In this document: in pieces, positions 10,378 through 20,493 of the stretch
Numbering within the stretch: the stretch's first letter is position 1
Layout: each line of letters starts with the position of its first letter
Source: Phaeodactylum tricornutum CCAP 1055/1
Lineage: Eukaryota; Bacillariophyta; Bacillariophyceae; Surirellales; Neidiaceae
Direction of reading: 5' to 3'
Length of the DNA stretch: 64,000 nucleotides
Assembly (NCBI RefSeq): GCF_000150955.2
Contig: NC_011691.1
Coordinates: 1 to 64,000, forward strand
The notes under the pieces: model-generated
Database searches by the model: none
Told to the model about the DNA's origin: nothing
What the model saw: only the letters and a program-made list of their open reading frames with translations
Translations under genes and position numbers: made by a program

Positions 10378-12190
10378 CTACTGCACCACAATAAGATCAT
10401 CCACCTTCATAATCATAGAAACCGTTTCAGTGGCAAGTTGGATTGCCGACGTCGATACAAGCAAGGGCTGCAAAACATTCAGTTCGTACATGTCCGATAC
10501 GATTCCTTTTTTCACGTTGATGCCGGCACCCTGCATACCAGCCGAATGTTTTGCTCGGAGTTCGGTGACCACTTCAATCGGTTTCATACCGGCATTTTCA
10601 GCTAGTGTGTACGGAATCACTTCGAGGGCGTCCGCAAAGGCTGCAAAGCAGTAAGCGTCTTTTCCAGTCAAACCAACCGCGTACTCCTTCAAACGGAGAG
10701 CAGCTTCGGTTTCTGCTGCGCCTCCACCCGCAATCAAGAACCTCTCTTTCACGAGCGAGCGTACGACACACTGCGCATCGTGTAAAGAACGGTTTGCTTC
10801 GCTCAGAACAAGCTCGTTACTACCTCGCAATAGAACAGTGACCGTTTTTCCCGGATTGGCCACCCCAGTAAACTTTACTACTTTGTTGTGTCCGCCTTCC
10901 ATCCAGACGTCGGCCACGTTGGCTGCCGTGCCGAGCTTTTCCGGAGCCAGTTGATCTTCATGCGCAATCGGATGACAGCCCAGCGTGCGACAAATGAAAT
11001 CAACGTCGGGTCTCTCAATATCCGTAACTACCAGAATCCCCATTTTGGCCAGAAAGTGCAGACTTAATTCGTTGTAGGCATCGCGCAAAATCGACTTTTG
11101 GATCAATACGACGTTCGCCCCGCTTTTCTTAATCTGTTTGCATTGATTGAGAATGTACTTGCGTTCCTCGCGCAGGATACGATCCATGGCGGCGTAGTCG
11201 CTCACCACAACGTTGTTGTCCATGTCGGTTTTGGGAGCCGACAAGCAGTACTGAATGAGGGCAATCTTAGCGTCCTTCATGGCGGAGGGTCCGCCGGCAG
11301 TCTTACTGGCGCCCTTGGTAAGAACGAGCCCGTCAACGAGTTCGGTATCGTCCACGGTCCCACCCATTTGCTGTACCATACGAATATCCCGCAAATCGAC
11401 ATTGTTTTCCTGTAATTCCTTGTCCATGAGACTCAAGACGGAGTCAACGGCAATTGGAGCGAGCAAATCGGAATTCTGAGCCACGACCTTGGAGGAAAGG
11501 CAGGTTTCGACGGCATGCAAGAGTTTTTCCCGATCCTGCAACGCCACGGGCTTGCCGACTTGTTTCAAAAATCCGCAGGCCACCTCGGCAGCACGTAAAA
11601 AGCTGGAAGAAATCTGCGTAGGGTGAATCCCTTTGCTAAGTAAGGATGCACAGGCTTCCAAGAGCGCACCAGCTAAGACGACGACCGTCGTGGTGCCGTC
11701 TCCTGCTTGAATGTCTTGGGATTGCGATAACTCAACGAGCATCTTGGCGGCGGGGTGCAGGACCTTCATCTTGGAAAGAATAGTGGCGCCATCGTTGGAG
11801 ATGACGACTTCATTTCCGGAAAGCTGAATGAGCTTGTCCATTCCGCGAGGGCCGAGAGACGTTCGAATGGCATTCGCAACGGACTACAGGAGTAATAGCA
11901 AAGATCGAGAGGTACATTGGTCGAGTGAGGGAGAAGCAGACCGGTGTTAGTAGTTTGTTTGTTAGCAAACAGGGGTTGGCGGGTAGGTACGTAGGTAGGT
12001 AGGCGGGTACAAATATAGGTACAGGCAAATGGCAGGTGTGAGCAAAGGCGATAGCAAAGACAATGTGTTGAATCCGACGCGATCGCTCCCGACACTCTCG
12101 GCGTACCTTGGCAGCGACAATGTTGGAAGTCCGTACGTCTTTTCCTTTCGAGCGTTCGTTATACGTTTCGCCCGACTGTCGGTTCGCCAT
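10378..12190 (-). CDS. CCT4: T-complex protein 1 subunit delta (chaperonin CCT4)
   Basis: Exons on the minus strand are 12107-12190 and 10378-11883. The 223-nt intron begins GTACGC and ends TGTAG, phase 0; the product is 529 aa. It is one subunit of the cytosolic hetero-oligomeric chaperonin that folds actin and tubulin. The first exon gives the family N-terminus (TSNIVAAK) and exon 2 continues [17 protein letters not shown]. The ATPase motif [15 protein letters not shown] is present. The delta assignment rests on [36 protein letters not shown] and [15 protein letters not shown], which fit CCT4 better than other subunits. The length is normal for the family. The intron contains a GTAG-rich run (about 11974-12010 on the plus strand). 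The gene is divergent from the small plastid-targeted gene at 12910. Confidence 0.95.
11974..12010. repeat. Short GTAG-rich run in the CCT4 intron
   Basis: The plus strand reads GGTAGGTACGTAGGTAGGTA followed by GGCGGGTAC, a tetranucleotide-like run lying wholly inside the CCT4 intron. It looks like slippage and no function is claimed. Confidence 0.6.
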
Positions 12191-12909
12191 TTTTGGTACA
12201 AACAGAGACTGGTTCGAATGGAGGAGCGTGGTGAAAGGGTAGGGAGATTGCAAGGCCAGGTGTACAATGAGAGAGAAAGAAGAGATCCGTTTGTGTTGTC
12301 CAAAGCAGCAACGAAAACCGGGAGAAGATTATTAGAGGGGATCATTGTCGTGGGAGACGAGCGACCCAAGCTACAGACAGACAGACGAGTAGGGAATCAG
12401 GAACTGTTGTTGGAATCCAAAGCCAAATTCTTCCCCTTCTGTCTGTCCTCCCCCTCTCTCACGAGGGAGGAAACAATTAGCGGACGACGACAGACTACTG
12501 ACGCACGACAACCAGAGATCTTTCGACACCGCTACCTTTCGATAGTTGTTCTGTAGACAGCACGCCACAGACCCTGCACCGTCTGTTCGCTTGTCGTAAA
12601 GTCGTCAGGGTTCTCGTCGCTGTTCCTAGAGTGACAGGTGTGACTCCCCGTTGGAATTGGATCGGGATCGGGTACGACGACTTTATGGATACGATTTTTG
12701 TTCGACCGTCCTCCGTCGCTCCGCGTGACACGCGGGTGATGCAAAGGAAAGACACGCCTACCAAATGGAAAGGTGAGCCATAGCTAGTAGCTACTTCCTC
12801 AATACTCTGGCACTGAACGTATTCATTGCGTATCGTAAGGTGTGTACAATCACAAATCACAATCAGTTCTCGTTCTTGCATTGCCGCAACGTTTCAACCT
12901 AGTACAACG
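12191..12909. other. Divergent promoter region between CCT4 and the small plastid gene
   Basis: About 720 bases lie between two head-to-head start codons. It is pyrimidine/purine skewed, with a short CAGA run (ACAGACAGACAGACG, about 12374-12388). Long frames on both strands here lack domain content and are taken as chance. Confidence 0.5.
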
Positions 12910-13203
12910 ATGAAGACCTTTCTGACCATGATTGCCGTGTGGGCGATGAGCGCTTCGGCTTTTACGACCAAGCCGACCTTCTCCCCTTCGTCGCACGTCT
13001 TGTCCGCCAAGGCGGCATCCAGCAAAGAAGAAGACATGGAGTTGACCCGCAAAGTCATTCAGTCGTTCCAGGATGGTGGAGTCATGGAGGATCCAGCACC
13101 AGTGATGGAGAAGGAACCAAAAAGTGCTCCCGAAGCCGTAGCGGTGGCTACGGAAGAACCACCCAAGGCTCCCAAAAAATCCAAAAAGAAAAAGGCAGAG
13201 TAA
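12910..13203 (+). CDS. Small plastid-targeted lysine-rich protein
   Basis: The 97-aa product starts with a signal peptide (MKTFLTMIAVWAM) followed by the diatom plastid motif SASAFTTKP and a Ser/Thr-rich transit part. The mature piece is about 60-70 residues: acidic and proline-rich in the middle (VMEDPAPVMEKEPKSAPEA), ending in a lysine run (PKKSKKKKAE). I do not recognise a family. The frame is open upstream (12826), but ATG 12910 gives a clean signal peptide. Import into the plastid is a family-rule inference; function unknown. Confidence 0.75.
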   Translation: MKTFLTMIAVWAMSASAFTTKPTFSPSSHVLSAKAASSKEEDMELTRKVIQSFQDGGVMEDPAPVMEKEPKSAPEAVAVATEEPPKAPKKSKKKKAE

Positions 13204-13562
13204 ACCGTACACTTTCTTTACAAATATCCCAAGGAAAATCTTGGAATTGGAAGAAAGGAATCGCTAGCGTAGACGTACACACACACACGGACAAAAAGGC
13301 GGCAAGAGGGTCCGTGACTACGGAATCCGTGTTTTCCATCAGACGCAAGATACGACACACGATCATACGAAACAATAGAGCGTGAAACACGGTACTTTAA
13401 TAAGGTGGCATTTGGAAGCCTATGTGCATTGTGGTTGGGTGTATACCAATGGAGATCGGGAATTTTTAGTCACACAGTATCCCTCGAATGATTTTGGTCC
13501 ATTTGGTCATCGGTCTTGACCGTGGACTTTGCAATTTCGGTAGCTGTATTTGCACGAAGGAT
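13204..13562. other. Intergenic spacer between convergent genes
   Basis: About 360 bases lie between the ends of two convergent genes. Nothing recognisable. Confidence 0.5.
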
Positions 13563-14930
13563 CTAAGCATCCAACGAAGTCTGTCTCCAGGCAAATTCTT
13601 CTCGATATGCACCGAGACAATCCTCCCCAATTTCATCCCTTAATTCTCCACACGAATTTGTGCACGTGTACACTGCCACGACCCCCCAATCCAGAACCCG
13701 TTGCTCTCCGTCCGATCCGAGTAAATCGTTTTGAATCCGTGACAACGCTGCCTTTTGTGCATCCACAAGTGAAGGCGGGATCTGCTCGGGTGGTGCCTGG
13801 CGAACCAACGAGTCAGCCTCTTCCAACGCCTGCTTCACGTGAGCGTATCGTTCAGATGCTGTCGACTTCGACGTCGTGCTATTGCTCAACAGAAAATGCA
13901 ACAGTTGTGGCATGAGCTGAAATTCAAACTTTCGCGGCGCTTGGCACCGGGCACACGGTGGAATAGTCCCGGGCCGCTCGCCCTGCCGAATCCACAGGGG
14001 CGAACTTCCATCACCGTGATCATTCCATCGCTCGTACCGTAGACATTGATCGGCCACGTTGGGACGGGATTTTATCCGATCGTAAAAGGCTTGGGTAGTC
14101 GGATTTTGCGATTCATCTGGCTGCCTGGCTCCCGTCATGGCGTTCAAGTCATTTTGTTCTATATCCTCGTCGGAATCGCTTTTGTCATCTGCACCATCCT
14201 CTTTTTTGTTTCGAAGCAAGGAGGGCATGTCGGTGCCAGAACTGTGATCGGATTGCTCTACCAACGCATCGGGTTCTTCTTCGACGACGAGTTCGGAAAG
14301 AGGATACAACGACGGTAGCGAATGTACATCCTCTCCCATTTTCTCGGCATCAAAAACGTGAGTCTTGTGCTCTCTTTGATGGTTTTTGTTGCAGAAGAAA
14401 AGATTTTGGAGCGGACATCTTTTTGCGCCGGCCAATCCACACACTGCACAAAGGTGTTTGCCGTACGTTTCCGGTAAATGCGCATTCCAATCCGTGTCCT
14501 CTACGTCGTTTTCTTCTTCTGCTGGATAGTACGGATTCTCTCGAGGTAACTGGGCTCGCAGGACTCGAATGGCGCCAGTGTTCGGTGTGGGACAGGAGGA
14601 ACAGGCAAAGACGTAAAGTGATCGATGAAAGGCACGATCTGCCGATCCGCACCATTGTTGGTGGCTTGCATCCAGTGTTGGTAAATCGTCAATGGGTGCG
14701 TATATTTGCGCGATGAAGCGCATCGTATTCTGACAACAGCGACAAGTGACTGATGCCGGAAGGTGCTGGGGCTCGAGCCATGATGGTCGCCCCCCAAGTT
14801 GTCCTCCATCCCAGCAGGAGTAGTCAGCCGATCGATGGCCCACCTGCCGTAGCTGCTCGTCGTTCGCTATCGGAATAGAGAAACCTAAATGGACATGTAC
14901 AGCGTCATCTATTTCTTCGATAGTTGGCAT
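13563..14930 (-). CDS. PDCD2-like protein (MYND-type zinc finger, PDCD2_C domain)
   Basis: Single exon, 455 aa from ATG 14930. The N-terminal part has the PDCD2 signature VHLGF, then GGRPSWL, a Cys pair (CRCCQNTMRFIAQIYAP) and a strand with FACSSCP. A MYND-like zinc finger follows (CAVCGLAGAKRCPLQNLFFC, then H). An acidic linker and the PDCD2_C domain come next (YERW, PPCARCQAPRKFEFQLMPQLL, DWGVVAVYTC). Yeast Tsr4 and animal PDCD2 are dedicated chaperones for ribosomal protein uS5, so a role in 40S assembly in the cytosol is likely. An in-frame ATG at 15056 would add 42 basic residues. The family normally starts close to the VxLGF motif, so 14930 is preferred. Confidence 0.85.
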   Translation of the reverse strand: MPTIEEIDDAVHVHLGFSIPIANDEQLRQVGHRSADYSCWDGGQLGGRPSWLEPQHLPASVTCRCCQNTMRFIAQIYAPIDDLPTLDASHQQWCGSADRAFHRSLYVFACSSCPTPNTGAIRVLRAQLPRENPYYPAEEENDVEDTDWNAHLPETYGKHLCAVCGLAGAKRCPLQNLFFCNKNHQREHKTHVFDAEKMGEDVHSLPSLYPLSELVVEEEPDALVEQSDHSSGTDMPSLLRNKKEDGADDKSDSDEDIEQNDLNAMTGARQPDESQNPTTQAFYDRIKSRPNVADQCLRYERWNDHGDGSSPLWIRQGERPGTIPPCARCQAPRKFEFQLMPQLLHFLLSNSTTSKSTASERYAHVKQALEEADSLVRQAPPEQIPPSLVDAQKAALSRIQNDLLGSDGEQRVLDWGVVAVYTCTNSCGELRDEIGEDCLGAYREEFAWRQTSLDA

Positions 14931-15418
14931 AATGCGTGCGGACAGACGACCTGCTGAAGAGTTGGTTGCACGTTGGTTCTGGGGGAAATGAAGTTTGCGC
15001 GCTGGTAAAAAAGTGATGGCCTTGCCGTTTCCAAGGAATTGGGTGGGTCTGCCCATCGCTGTAATGTAATATAACAGTCAATGACAGTGAAGATTTATCG
15101 CAAACCCGGATTTCTCAAGATTTCAAGCCTGACCGTCACTTAGTAGCATATACGAGTCACTATGACATATGTCGCTTGATTGTATTTACGTCTCGATTTT
15201 GGGATTGTAGGGGAATAGGTACCCTACCTACCTGTGACGCGACGGCGATACCCGCATGTGTGTGGTTTCGTAATCTCTCCACCAGCTCGTCCAATCTCAA
15301 ATCTGGAGAAGGCTTTCTCATGTTCAACTGTGAAAGTAGCCTGGACCGTGTGACTGTGAACTAGTTACTGTTAGCCCGTTTCGGATCAACATCCGCGTAT
15401 CAATCAAAAAGCGTCCAG
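14931..15418. other. Divergent promoter region
   Basis: Spacer between the head-to-head PDCD2-like and coiled-coil genes. It carries ACAGTCAATGACAGTGA near 15074-15090 and GACTGTGA at 15352-15359, the latter 60 bases before the plus-strand ATG. Confidence 0.5.
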
Positions 15419-17272
15419 ATGCGTCTCCATAAAGTCGCGTTGAGCCTTTGGATTGTTGCGGTTGCCAATGCATACGTAGCTCGGTCCCTTGCCACTACGC
15501 TTCCGCTCGCGTACGCATGGCATTCGAAAATACCACGGCACCGGAGATGGACTCATTCCCATCCCCTTCCATCGTCCACGTCGCTTTTGGCTACACCACA
15601 AAGGCCGAATGCGAATAAGGAAAGTGCGAGTATCAATCCAAAACCTCCGTCCTATCCGCCACCGACCGTGCACGTGGAAGAATCCGGCGTGAACGGAACC
15701 GACCAACCAGAACCTGACGCTCAGGAAATGTCTCCGTCCATCCCTTCGCTAGCCTTGCGGGCCGAATTGGATCGTGATTTCCAAGAATTGGAAAAGGAAG
15801 CACGTGAAAAAGACAACGCCATCGAACTCCTCGAAGAAAAGGTCACGCAACTTCAGCAAGAAGTCCAGTCTCGTGAAAATGAGCTCAACTCCAAATTGAC
15901 GACCTGGGGACAGGAAAAAAACTCACTCATGGCCAGGATTACTGAATTCGCTGGCCTATTGCAGCAAAAAGAAGAGGACGATGAAGACGAGCGCTACAAA
16001 AAGGAGCGTCTAGAAACGGAAAAGCAGTTGCTGCAGGAACAAATCACTCGCGTACAAAATCTCCTCAAACGCGAACAAACGGCCGCGGAAGAACTCAAGG
16101 ATCGGCTCGCCGATGTCAACGACGCAATGGAGTTCCAACAAATGGAGTTTGACAAAGACAAAAAAGGTTTCATGGATCAAGTCGAAGAAGAAAGATTAAA
16201 ACTGATATCTATTCAAAACAAATGGAAGGCCGATAAAGAACGCTTCGAGGTAGAGAAATCTGAACTTGGCAAACAGCTAGACACAGAACGTAAGCGATTA
16301 GAAGAAGCCCAGACGCGGTGGGAGGACAATCAGCAACGGTACGAAAGTCAACGTGTTGCTTTAATGGACGATCTGACCGTCCAGCGTGAGCGCTTAGCGC
16401 AATCGAAGAAGGACCTTGCCACAAACAAAGCCCAGCAAGAATCAGAGCGCAACGAATTATCTAAAATCATTGCGACGGAACAAAGAAGACTCAAAGAGGC
16501 CGAAGCAGCGTTCGCGGAAGAAAAGACTCGTTTCGATGAGGCCAAGGAGGAACTCTCTCGGACTATTCGAGATGAGCAGGAAGTGGTAGCGAAGCTTGCG
16601 AAAGCCTTGACAGATCAGCAACGACAGTACGAATTGGAAAAAGACAATCTAGAAGTCGCCTTGGGGATTGAGCAAAAGCGACTCTCCAATATGGAAACTC
16701 AAATGAAGGAGGAAAAGGCTAGTTTTGCAGTTGAGCGAGCAGCTTTGGAAGCGCGTATAGAAGATGAAGTCCGATTGCGCAAATTAAAGAAGAAGCAAAT
16801 GAATGAACGGTATGATACAATCCGCACCGAAATGACAGAATTATGGATGGGAGCTAAGCGTGACGCTCGCCGAGAAAAAAAGGAACTCACGGAAAAGTAC
16901 GAGAGAGTCCTCAATGCCATGACGAACGAAATGGAAAGTCTTGAAGCTGAGGTGCAGAGCGTAGGAGAATCGAGTCAGAAACTCGCAGAGCTATTGACGA
17001 AGGCCAAACAGGAAAAGGCTCGCGCTGAAATGGAAACAGGCATGGTGGAAGATCGCTATATTAAGATGGTGGCCCAACGAAATCGTGAAATCAATGATCT
17101 CAAGGAAAATATTAGGGGCCTTTCGAGTTCTGTCCGGGCACGAGAAGCTCGAATAAGCAACTTCGAGTCTAGCTACAAGGAGGTTGCTAGCTTGGCCGCT
17201 AGAGTCACAAGCAACAAAGTTAAGCAATCGCGCTTTGCGCGCTGGTTTCGGCGACGAAACTCGGAACAATGA
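15419..17272 (+). CDS. Long coiled-coil protein with N-terminal signal sequence
   Basis: Single exon, 617 aa. Residues 1-20 form a signal peptide (LHKVALSLWIVAVANAY). Cleavage after ANA would leave Tyr at +1 and an Arg/Ser/Thr-rich stretch, which is compatible with, though not proof of, diatom plastid targeting. Residues about 60-110 are proline-rich. From about 115 to 585 the chain is an almost continuous coiled coil rich in Glu, Lys, Gln and Arg. It shows partial repeats of about 45 residues (for example QLDTERKRLEEAQTRWEDNQ, then ATEQRRLKEAEAAFAEEKTR). The C-terminus is basic (RWFRRRNSEQ). No motor or known domain is visible. A structural or tethering role is inference. Confidence 0.8.
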   Translation: MRLHKVALSLWIVAVANAYVARSLATTLPLAYAWHSKIPRHRRWTHSHPLPSSTSLLATPQRPNANKESASINPKPPSYPPPTVHVEESGVNGTDQPEPDAQEMSPSIPSLALRAELDRDFQELEKEAREKDNAIELLEEKVTQLQQEVQSRENELNSKLTTWGQEKNSLMARITEFAGLLQQKEEDDEDERYKKERLETEKQLLQEQITRVQNLLKREQTAAEELKDRLADVNDAMEFQQMEFDKDKKGFMDQVEEERLKLISIQNKWKADKERFEVEKSELGKQLDTERKRLEEAQTRWEDNQQRYESQRVALMDDLTVQRERLAQSKKDLATNKAQQESERNELSKIIATEQRRLKEAEAAFAEEKTRFDEAKEELSRTIRDEQEVVAKLAKALTDQQRQYELEKDNLEVALGIEQKRLSNMETQMKEEKASFAVERAALEARIEDEVRLRKLKKKQMNERYDTIRTEMTELWMGAKRDARREKKELTEKYERVLNAMTNEMESLEAEVQSVGESSQKLAELLTKAKQEKARAEMETGMVEDRYIKMVAQRNREINDLKENIRGLSSSVRAREARISNFESSYKEVASLAARVTSNKVKQSRFARWFRRRNSEQ

Positions 17273-17725
17273 AAAGCATTGGCTGAAATGCCACAGCAAC
17301 AGGGCAAAAGTCAACGAGGACTACATGTTGCCAGCTTTTTGGATCATGTAGCGTTGCGCCAATTACGGCTTCCGGCTTACTACTATGGCTCTAATGTTTT
17401 CTCCTATCCGCGCCTGTCCGATATACCTCTACAGACAACCTCTGTTAGATCCATCTACCCGCGTTGCTTTGCATGATTTCAATCCCCTTCAAGTACTCAC
17501 TGTCAGGTCGACTTTGCATTTACACTTAATAGTCTTTTCAAATTGTATCGATTACAGTTAATTGTGACATGAGTGACTTTCACCTTTTTGTCGTCGAGAA
17601 TTTTTGTTGGGATGAAGTACCTTTATAAATCCTAATTTCTATTCCGATACTCCGAGGCATCATCTCACATTTTCGATGTCTGCATGGCCAACATCCATAA
17701 TACCAATTGAAGATATATTTTTACG
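17273..17725. other. Intergenic spacer
   Basis: About 450 bases between two plus-strand genes. It is AT-rich towards the downstream start, with ATTACAGTTAATTGTGACATG near 17550. No gene. Confidence 0.5.
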
Positions 17726-19318
17726 ATGCAATTCTTGCCGCTTGCTGTTGATATCGATTGCTCCAGTACATCCGTCTCAACAGAGCAGTCATTTGATGGA
17801 CGGGGTTGGAAAAAGGCGGTGATGAAGCGCTTGGTCGGCACACTACCACGCAGGCATTCGTCGTTTCACCCAACTGACTGTGAATTGGAAAGTCGTGTGC
17901 AATATACTGCAGACCCTCAGAAGTCTCTGTGTACAAGATTTGTACCCCCGCTTTTGGATGTCAAAGATCCAATGATAGAGATCAACGCCAGCCCGGAAAT
18001 AGTTGTCCTCGGCAGCAAAAACCCAAGAAGGAATCATGTGACTTCTATTTCTCCTATCATACCGTTTGGTCCAATCTCAAAACGGAAGCACAAGCGATGT
18101 AACTCTGCCTGTGAGGAAAGCAAGAACAAGTACCAGATGGCAAGGGGGCTTGCTTATGACGTACCAACGCAAAAACGCCGTGTATATCTCATTGGCATTG
18201 ATTGCCCAGGGATGTCGAGTCCAAAGCCGTCGAGGCAAGCCAAACTCTATCCGGAATCAATTCCTCGAGAATTTGGTACAGCTTCCTCTTTTCCGTTCCA
18301 GCGAGGTACAAGCGAACCGAAAGTTCAGCCGCTGTCAATAGAAGGGGATACCATGTCCTTTGGATCTGGGAAAAAACTATACAGAAGAAATGAGAGTTCC
18401 CCATCGCCTAGATTGAGGAAAAGAGGAAATCGGAACATTTCTATTTCGAGAACTATGCATGGTATACCTTTTTCTTTGCGAGACCATCAATCCATGCTGG
18501 AACGGACCGACAATGTGTACTATGAAGAAATGCCCACTCCGGATGCTGTGCCAGATGGTCTATCGAATGGTCGTCGACCACCGCTTATTTTAGGAAAAAC
18601 ATCACGACAATCGCGAAAGGTATCTACGCGTTCGCTTATGGCTCACACAACGAGGGTAAAACCTCAGGTGCAAAGAACTTTGAAGAGCAAGCGACCTACT
18701 CCTGCCACTAGTATCTCTCCGGGCCCAGATCAGATGAGCGATTGTGGCAGCTCAGATGTCCCTTTGCAATACTCTTTCAACAAACCTCTGTATAACTCGC
18801 CGGGCAAGTACTGCAGAGGTTTGCGTCTTGTACAGTCGAAGGAGCAAATCGATCAGGCAGTAAAGCCATCGTCAAAAAATGACAAGCTTTCCAGCCCCAT
18901 ACATTGGAAGCATCGATACAAACAGTCACATATTGAGAAGGCTTCCACTGTGTTGCCTCTACCAAAACAAAGCAGTCTGGCTTCAAGAAGCTTTGCTTTC
19001 ATGTATCCGGGAAAAAATTCACTTGCAGCACATGAGCTTGCTACTTTGCATGCATTGACTACCGATTGTCCAGGCAAAACATATTTACGAAGTTGCGGAC
19101 AAGCGAACACGAGTCCTTGCAGTATTCTTGATACAGAGTTCTTTCAGAATGAAGACTTTTATGCGGCGTGCAGCTATAAAAGGAATTTGACCGACGCCCT
19201 TTGTGAATTCCCCCTTGTTGCTCAAGCAACAAAATGTCGATGGGATTTCACAGAGTCCGATTGCAGATTTCCTGCGCTTCCCCTGCGTGGGTCGAGGAGT
19301 GCTTTGACTGCAGATTGA
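17726..19318 (+). CDS. Hypothetical basic, Ser/Pro-rich protein
   Basis: Single exon, 530 aa, starting at an ATG. I do not recognise it. The chain is mostly disordered, rich in Ser, Pro, Arg and Lys (SKRKHKRCNSACEESKN-like and RLRKRGNRNISISR stretches). Scattered cysteines lie in the last 80 residues (TDCPGKTYLRSCGQ, SPCSILD). There is no signal peptide beyond a weakly hydrophobic start and no membrane segment. Its length and uninterrupted frame argue that it is a real gene. Confidence 0.65.
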   Translation: MQFLPLAVDIDCSSTSVSTEQSFDGRGWKKAVMKRLVGTLPRRHSSFHPTDCELESRVQYTADPQKSLCTRFVPPLLDVKDPMIEINASPEIVVLGSKNPRRNHVTSISPIIPFGPISKRKHKRCNSACEESKNKYQMARGLAYDVPTQKRRVYLIGIDCPGMSSPKPSRQAKLYPESIPREFGTASSFPFQRGTSEPKVQPLSIEGDTMSFGSGKKLYRRNESSPSPRLRKRGNRNISISRTMHGIPFSLRDHQSMLERTDNVYYEEMPTPDAVPDGLSNGRRPPLILGKTSRQSRKVSTRSLMAHTTRVKPQVQRTLKSKRPTPATSISPGPDQMSDCGSSDVPLQYSFNKPLYNSPGKYCRGLRLVQSKEQIDQAVKPSSKNDKLSSPIHWKHRYKQSHIEKASTVLPLPKQSSLASRSFAFMYPGKNSLAAHELATLHALTTDCPGKTYLRSCGQANTSPCSILDTEFFQNEDFYAACSYKRNLTDALCEFPLVAQATKCRWDFTESDCRFPALPLRGSRSALTAD

Positions 19319-19839
19319 TCAAACGAAATCGTAAAAGTAAGAGCAAGTTGCTGCAACCAATCTGTCGATTTGATAAGCTGATCAGGCACAGGATCTATGA
19401 AACTGCGATCGTACAAACAATCCCCAGGTCCTAGGAGAAAGCTCCGTATATATAACTTGTCGTTCTTGATAAGAATGGCTCTAGCTAGAGTATATGGACG
19501 CAGTAGACAACGTGGTGTCTTAGAAACTATGAATGTCACGTCCCGTACCAAGTTAATGTACTATTTTGTTGCGTTTTACGGCAATTGCACGTGTTGTCAT
19601 GATAACTTTTTGGTTACATTAACAGTAAGTGTTTCGTCGTCACTGTGAAACCATGCCCAGGTATATCCGGGTATTTTTGTCTGGAATGGCCATTCGTTTT
19701 TTGGCTTCTCGTCAAAAACGACTCCCTTCATTTTCCCATTTCCATTAACTGTAACTGTAATTTACATTAGTTTTCTTCGTTCTGTGATAGAGTGTGCACT
19801 TTTGGAATTCTTTCTTTACTCTCATATTCATAATCAGCA
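19319..19839. other. Intergenic spacer
   Basis: 520 bases before the zinc-knuckle gene. It contains TAACTGTAACTGTAA (about 19746-19760) about 80 bases upstream of that start. No gene. Confidence 0.5.
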
Positions 19840-20493
19840 ATGGCAAATCACAAGAAAAGGATTAGTGGTAAGAGCGAAGGCATCGGTAAGCCAAAGATGA
19901 CGAAGGATGAAAGGCGTGCCAAGTACACCCAAATTGCCCGAGATCGCAAAGCCAAACAGGTGGCTCGCGAAAAATCGATCAAACTCGTTTGCTATAACTG
20001 TCGGAAACTTGGGCATGCAGTATCTGAATGTCCTGAACAAAAGTCGCAACAAAAGATGCAACAGAGCGACGTCAAGATTTGTTACAAATGTGGTTCGCAC
20101 GATCACGCGTTAGCCGCGTGTCCCTCAATGAGAGCTGGTGGTAAAAAACACGACGGTACGTTGCCGTTTGCAACTTGCTTCATCTGTCACTTGACGGGTC
20201 ATTTGGCTTCCAAGTGTTCGCAGAATGAGAAAGGTATTTATGTAAATGGTGGAGCTTGCAAGACGTGTGGGTCGAAACAGCATCGGGCGACGGATTGTCC
20301 CGAGAAGCAGGCGCCGAGAAAGGAACCTATCAACGCCATACCGGACGAGAATATTGAAGACCTGCTGGAAGCAGAAGACAAAAGTCCCTCGAAAAGTATC
20401 GACAAATTGGTGCAGATGGAATCGTCTGTTTATTCTCCTGCAACTATCAAAGGAAAGATATCACAAAAGAAGAAACGGGTCGTCACATTTTGA
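19840..20493 (+). CDS. ZCCHC9-like protein with four CCHC zinc knuckles
   Basis: Single exon, 217 aa. Four CX2CX4HX4C zinc knuckles lie at residues 51-64 (CYNCRKLGHAVSEC), 81-94 (CYKCGSHDHALAAC), 113-126 (CFICHLTGHLASKC) and 140-153 (CKTCGSKQHRATDC). Their spacing, the LPFATCF lead-in to knuckle 3 and the GIYVNGGACK lead-in to knuckle 4 match the ZCCHC9 family. The N-terminus is strongly basic and the C-terminus ends KKKRVVTF. Animal ZCCHC9 is a nucleolar RNA-binding protein; a role in rRNA processing here is inference. Retroviral Gag proteins carry at most two such knuckles, so this is a host gene. Confidence 0.9.
   Translation: MANHKKRISGKSEGIGKPKMTKDERRAKYTQIARDRKAKQVAREKSIKLVCYNCRKLGHAVSECPEQKSQQKMQQSDVKICYKCGSHDHALAACPSMRAGGKKHDGTLPFATCFICHLTGHLASKCSQNEKGIYVNGGACKTCGSKQHRATDCPEKQAPRKEPINAIPDENIEDLLEAEDKSPSKSIDKLVQMESSVYSPATIKGKISQKKKRVVTF

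Noticed and set aside
12029-12556. Plus-strand ATG frame of 175 codons opposite CCT4 exon 1
   Set aside because: It overlaps the CCT4 first exon and intron on the other strand, has no domain-like content and is low in complexity, so it is a chance frame.
13563-15056. Start of the PDCD2-like gene at 15056
   Set aside because: It adds 42 basic residues not typical of the family, whose first motif is near the start. Left as an alternative.
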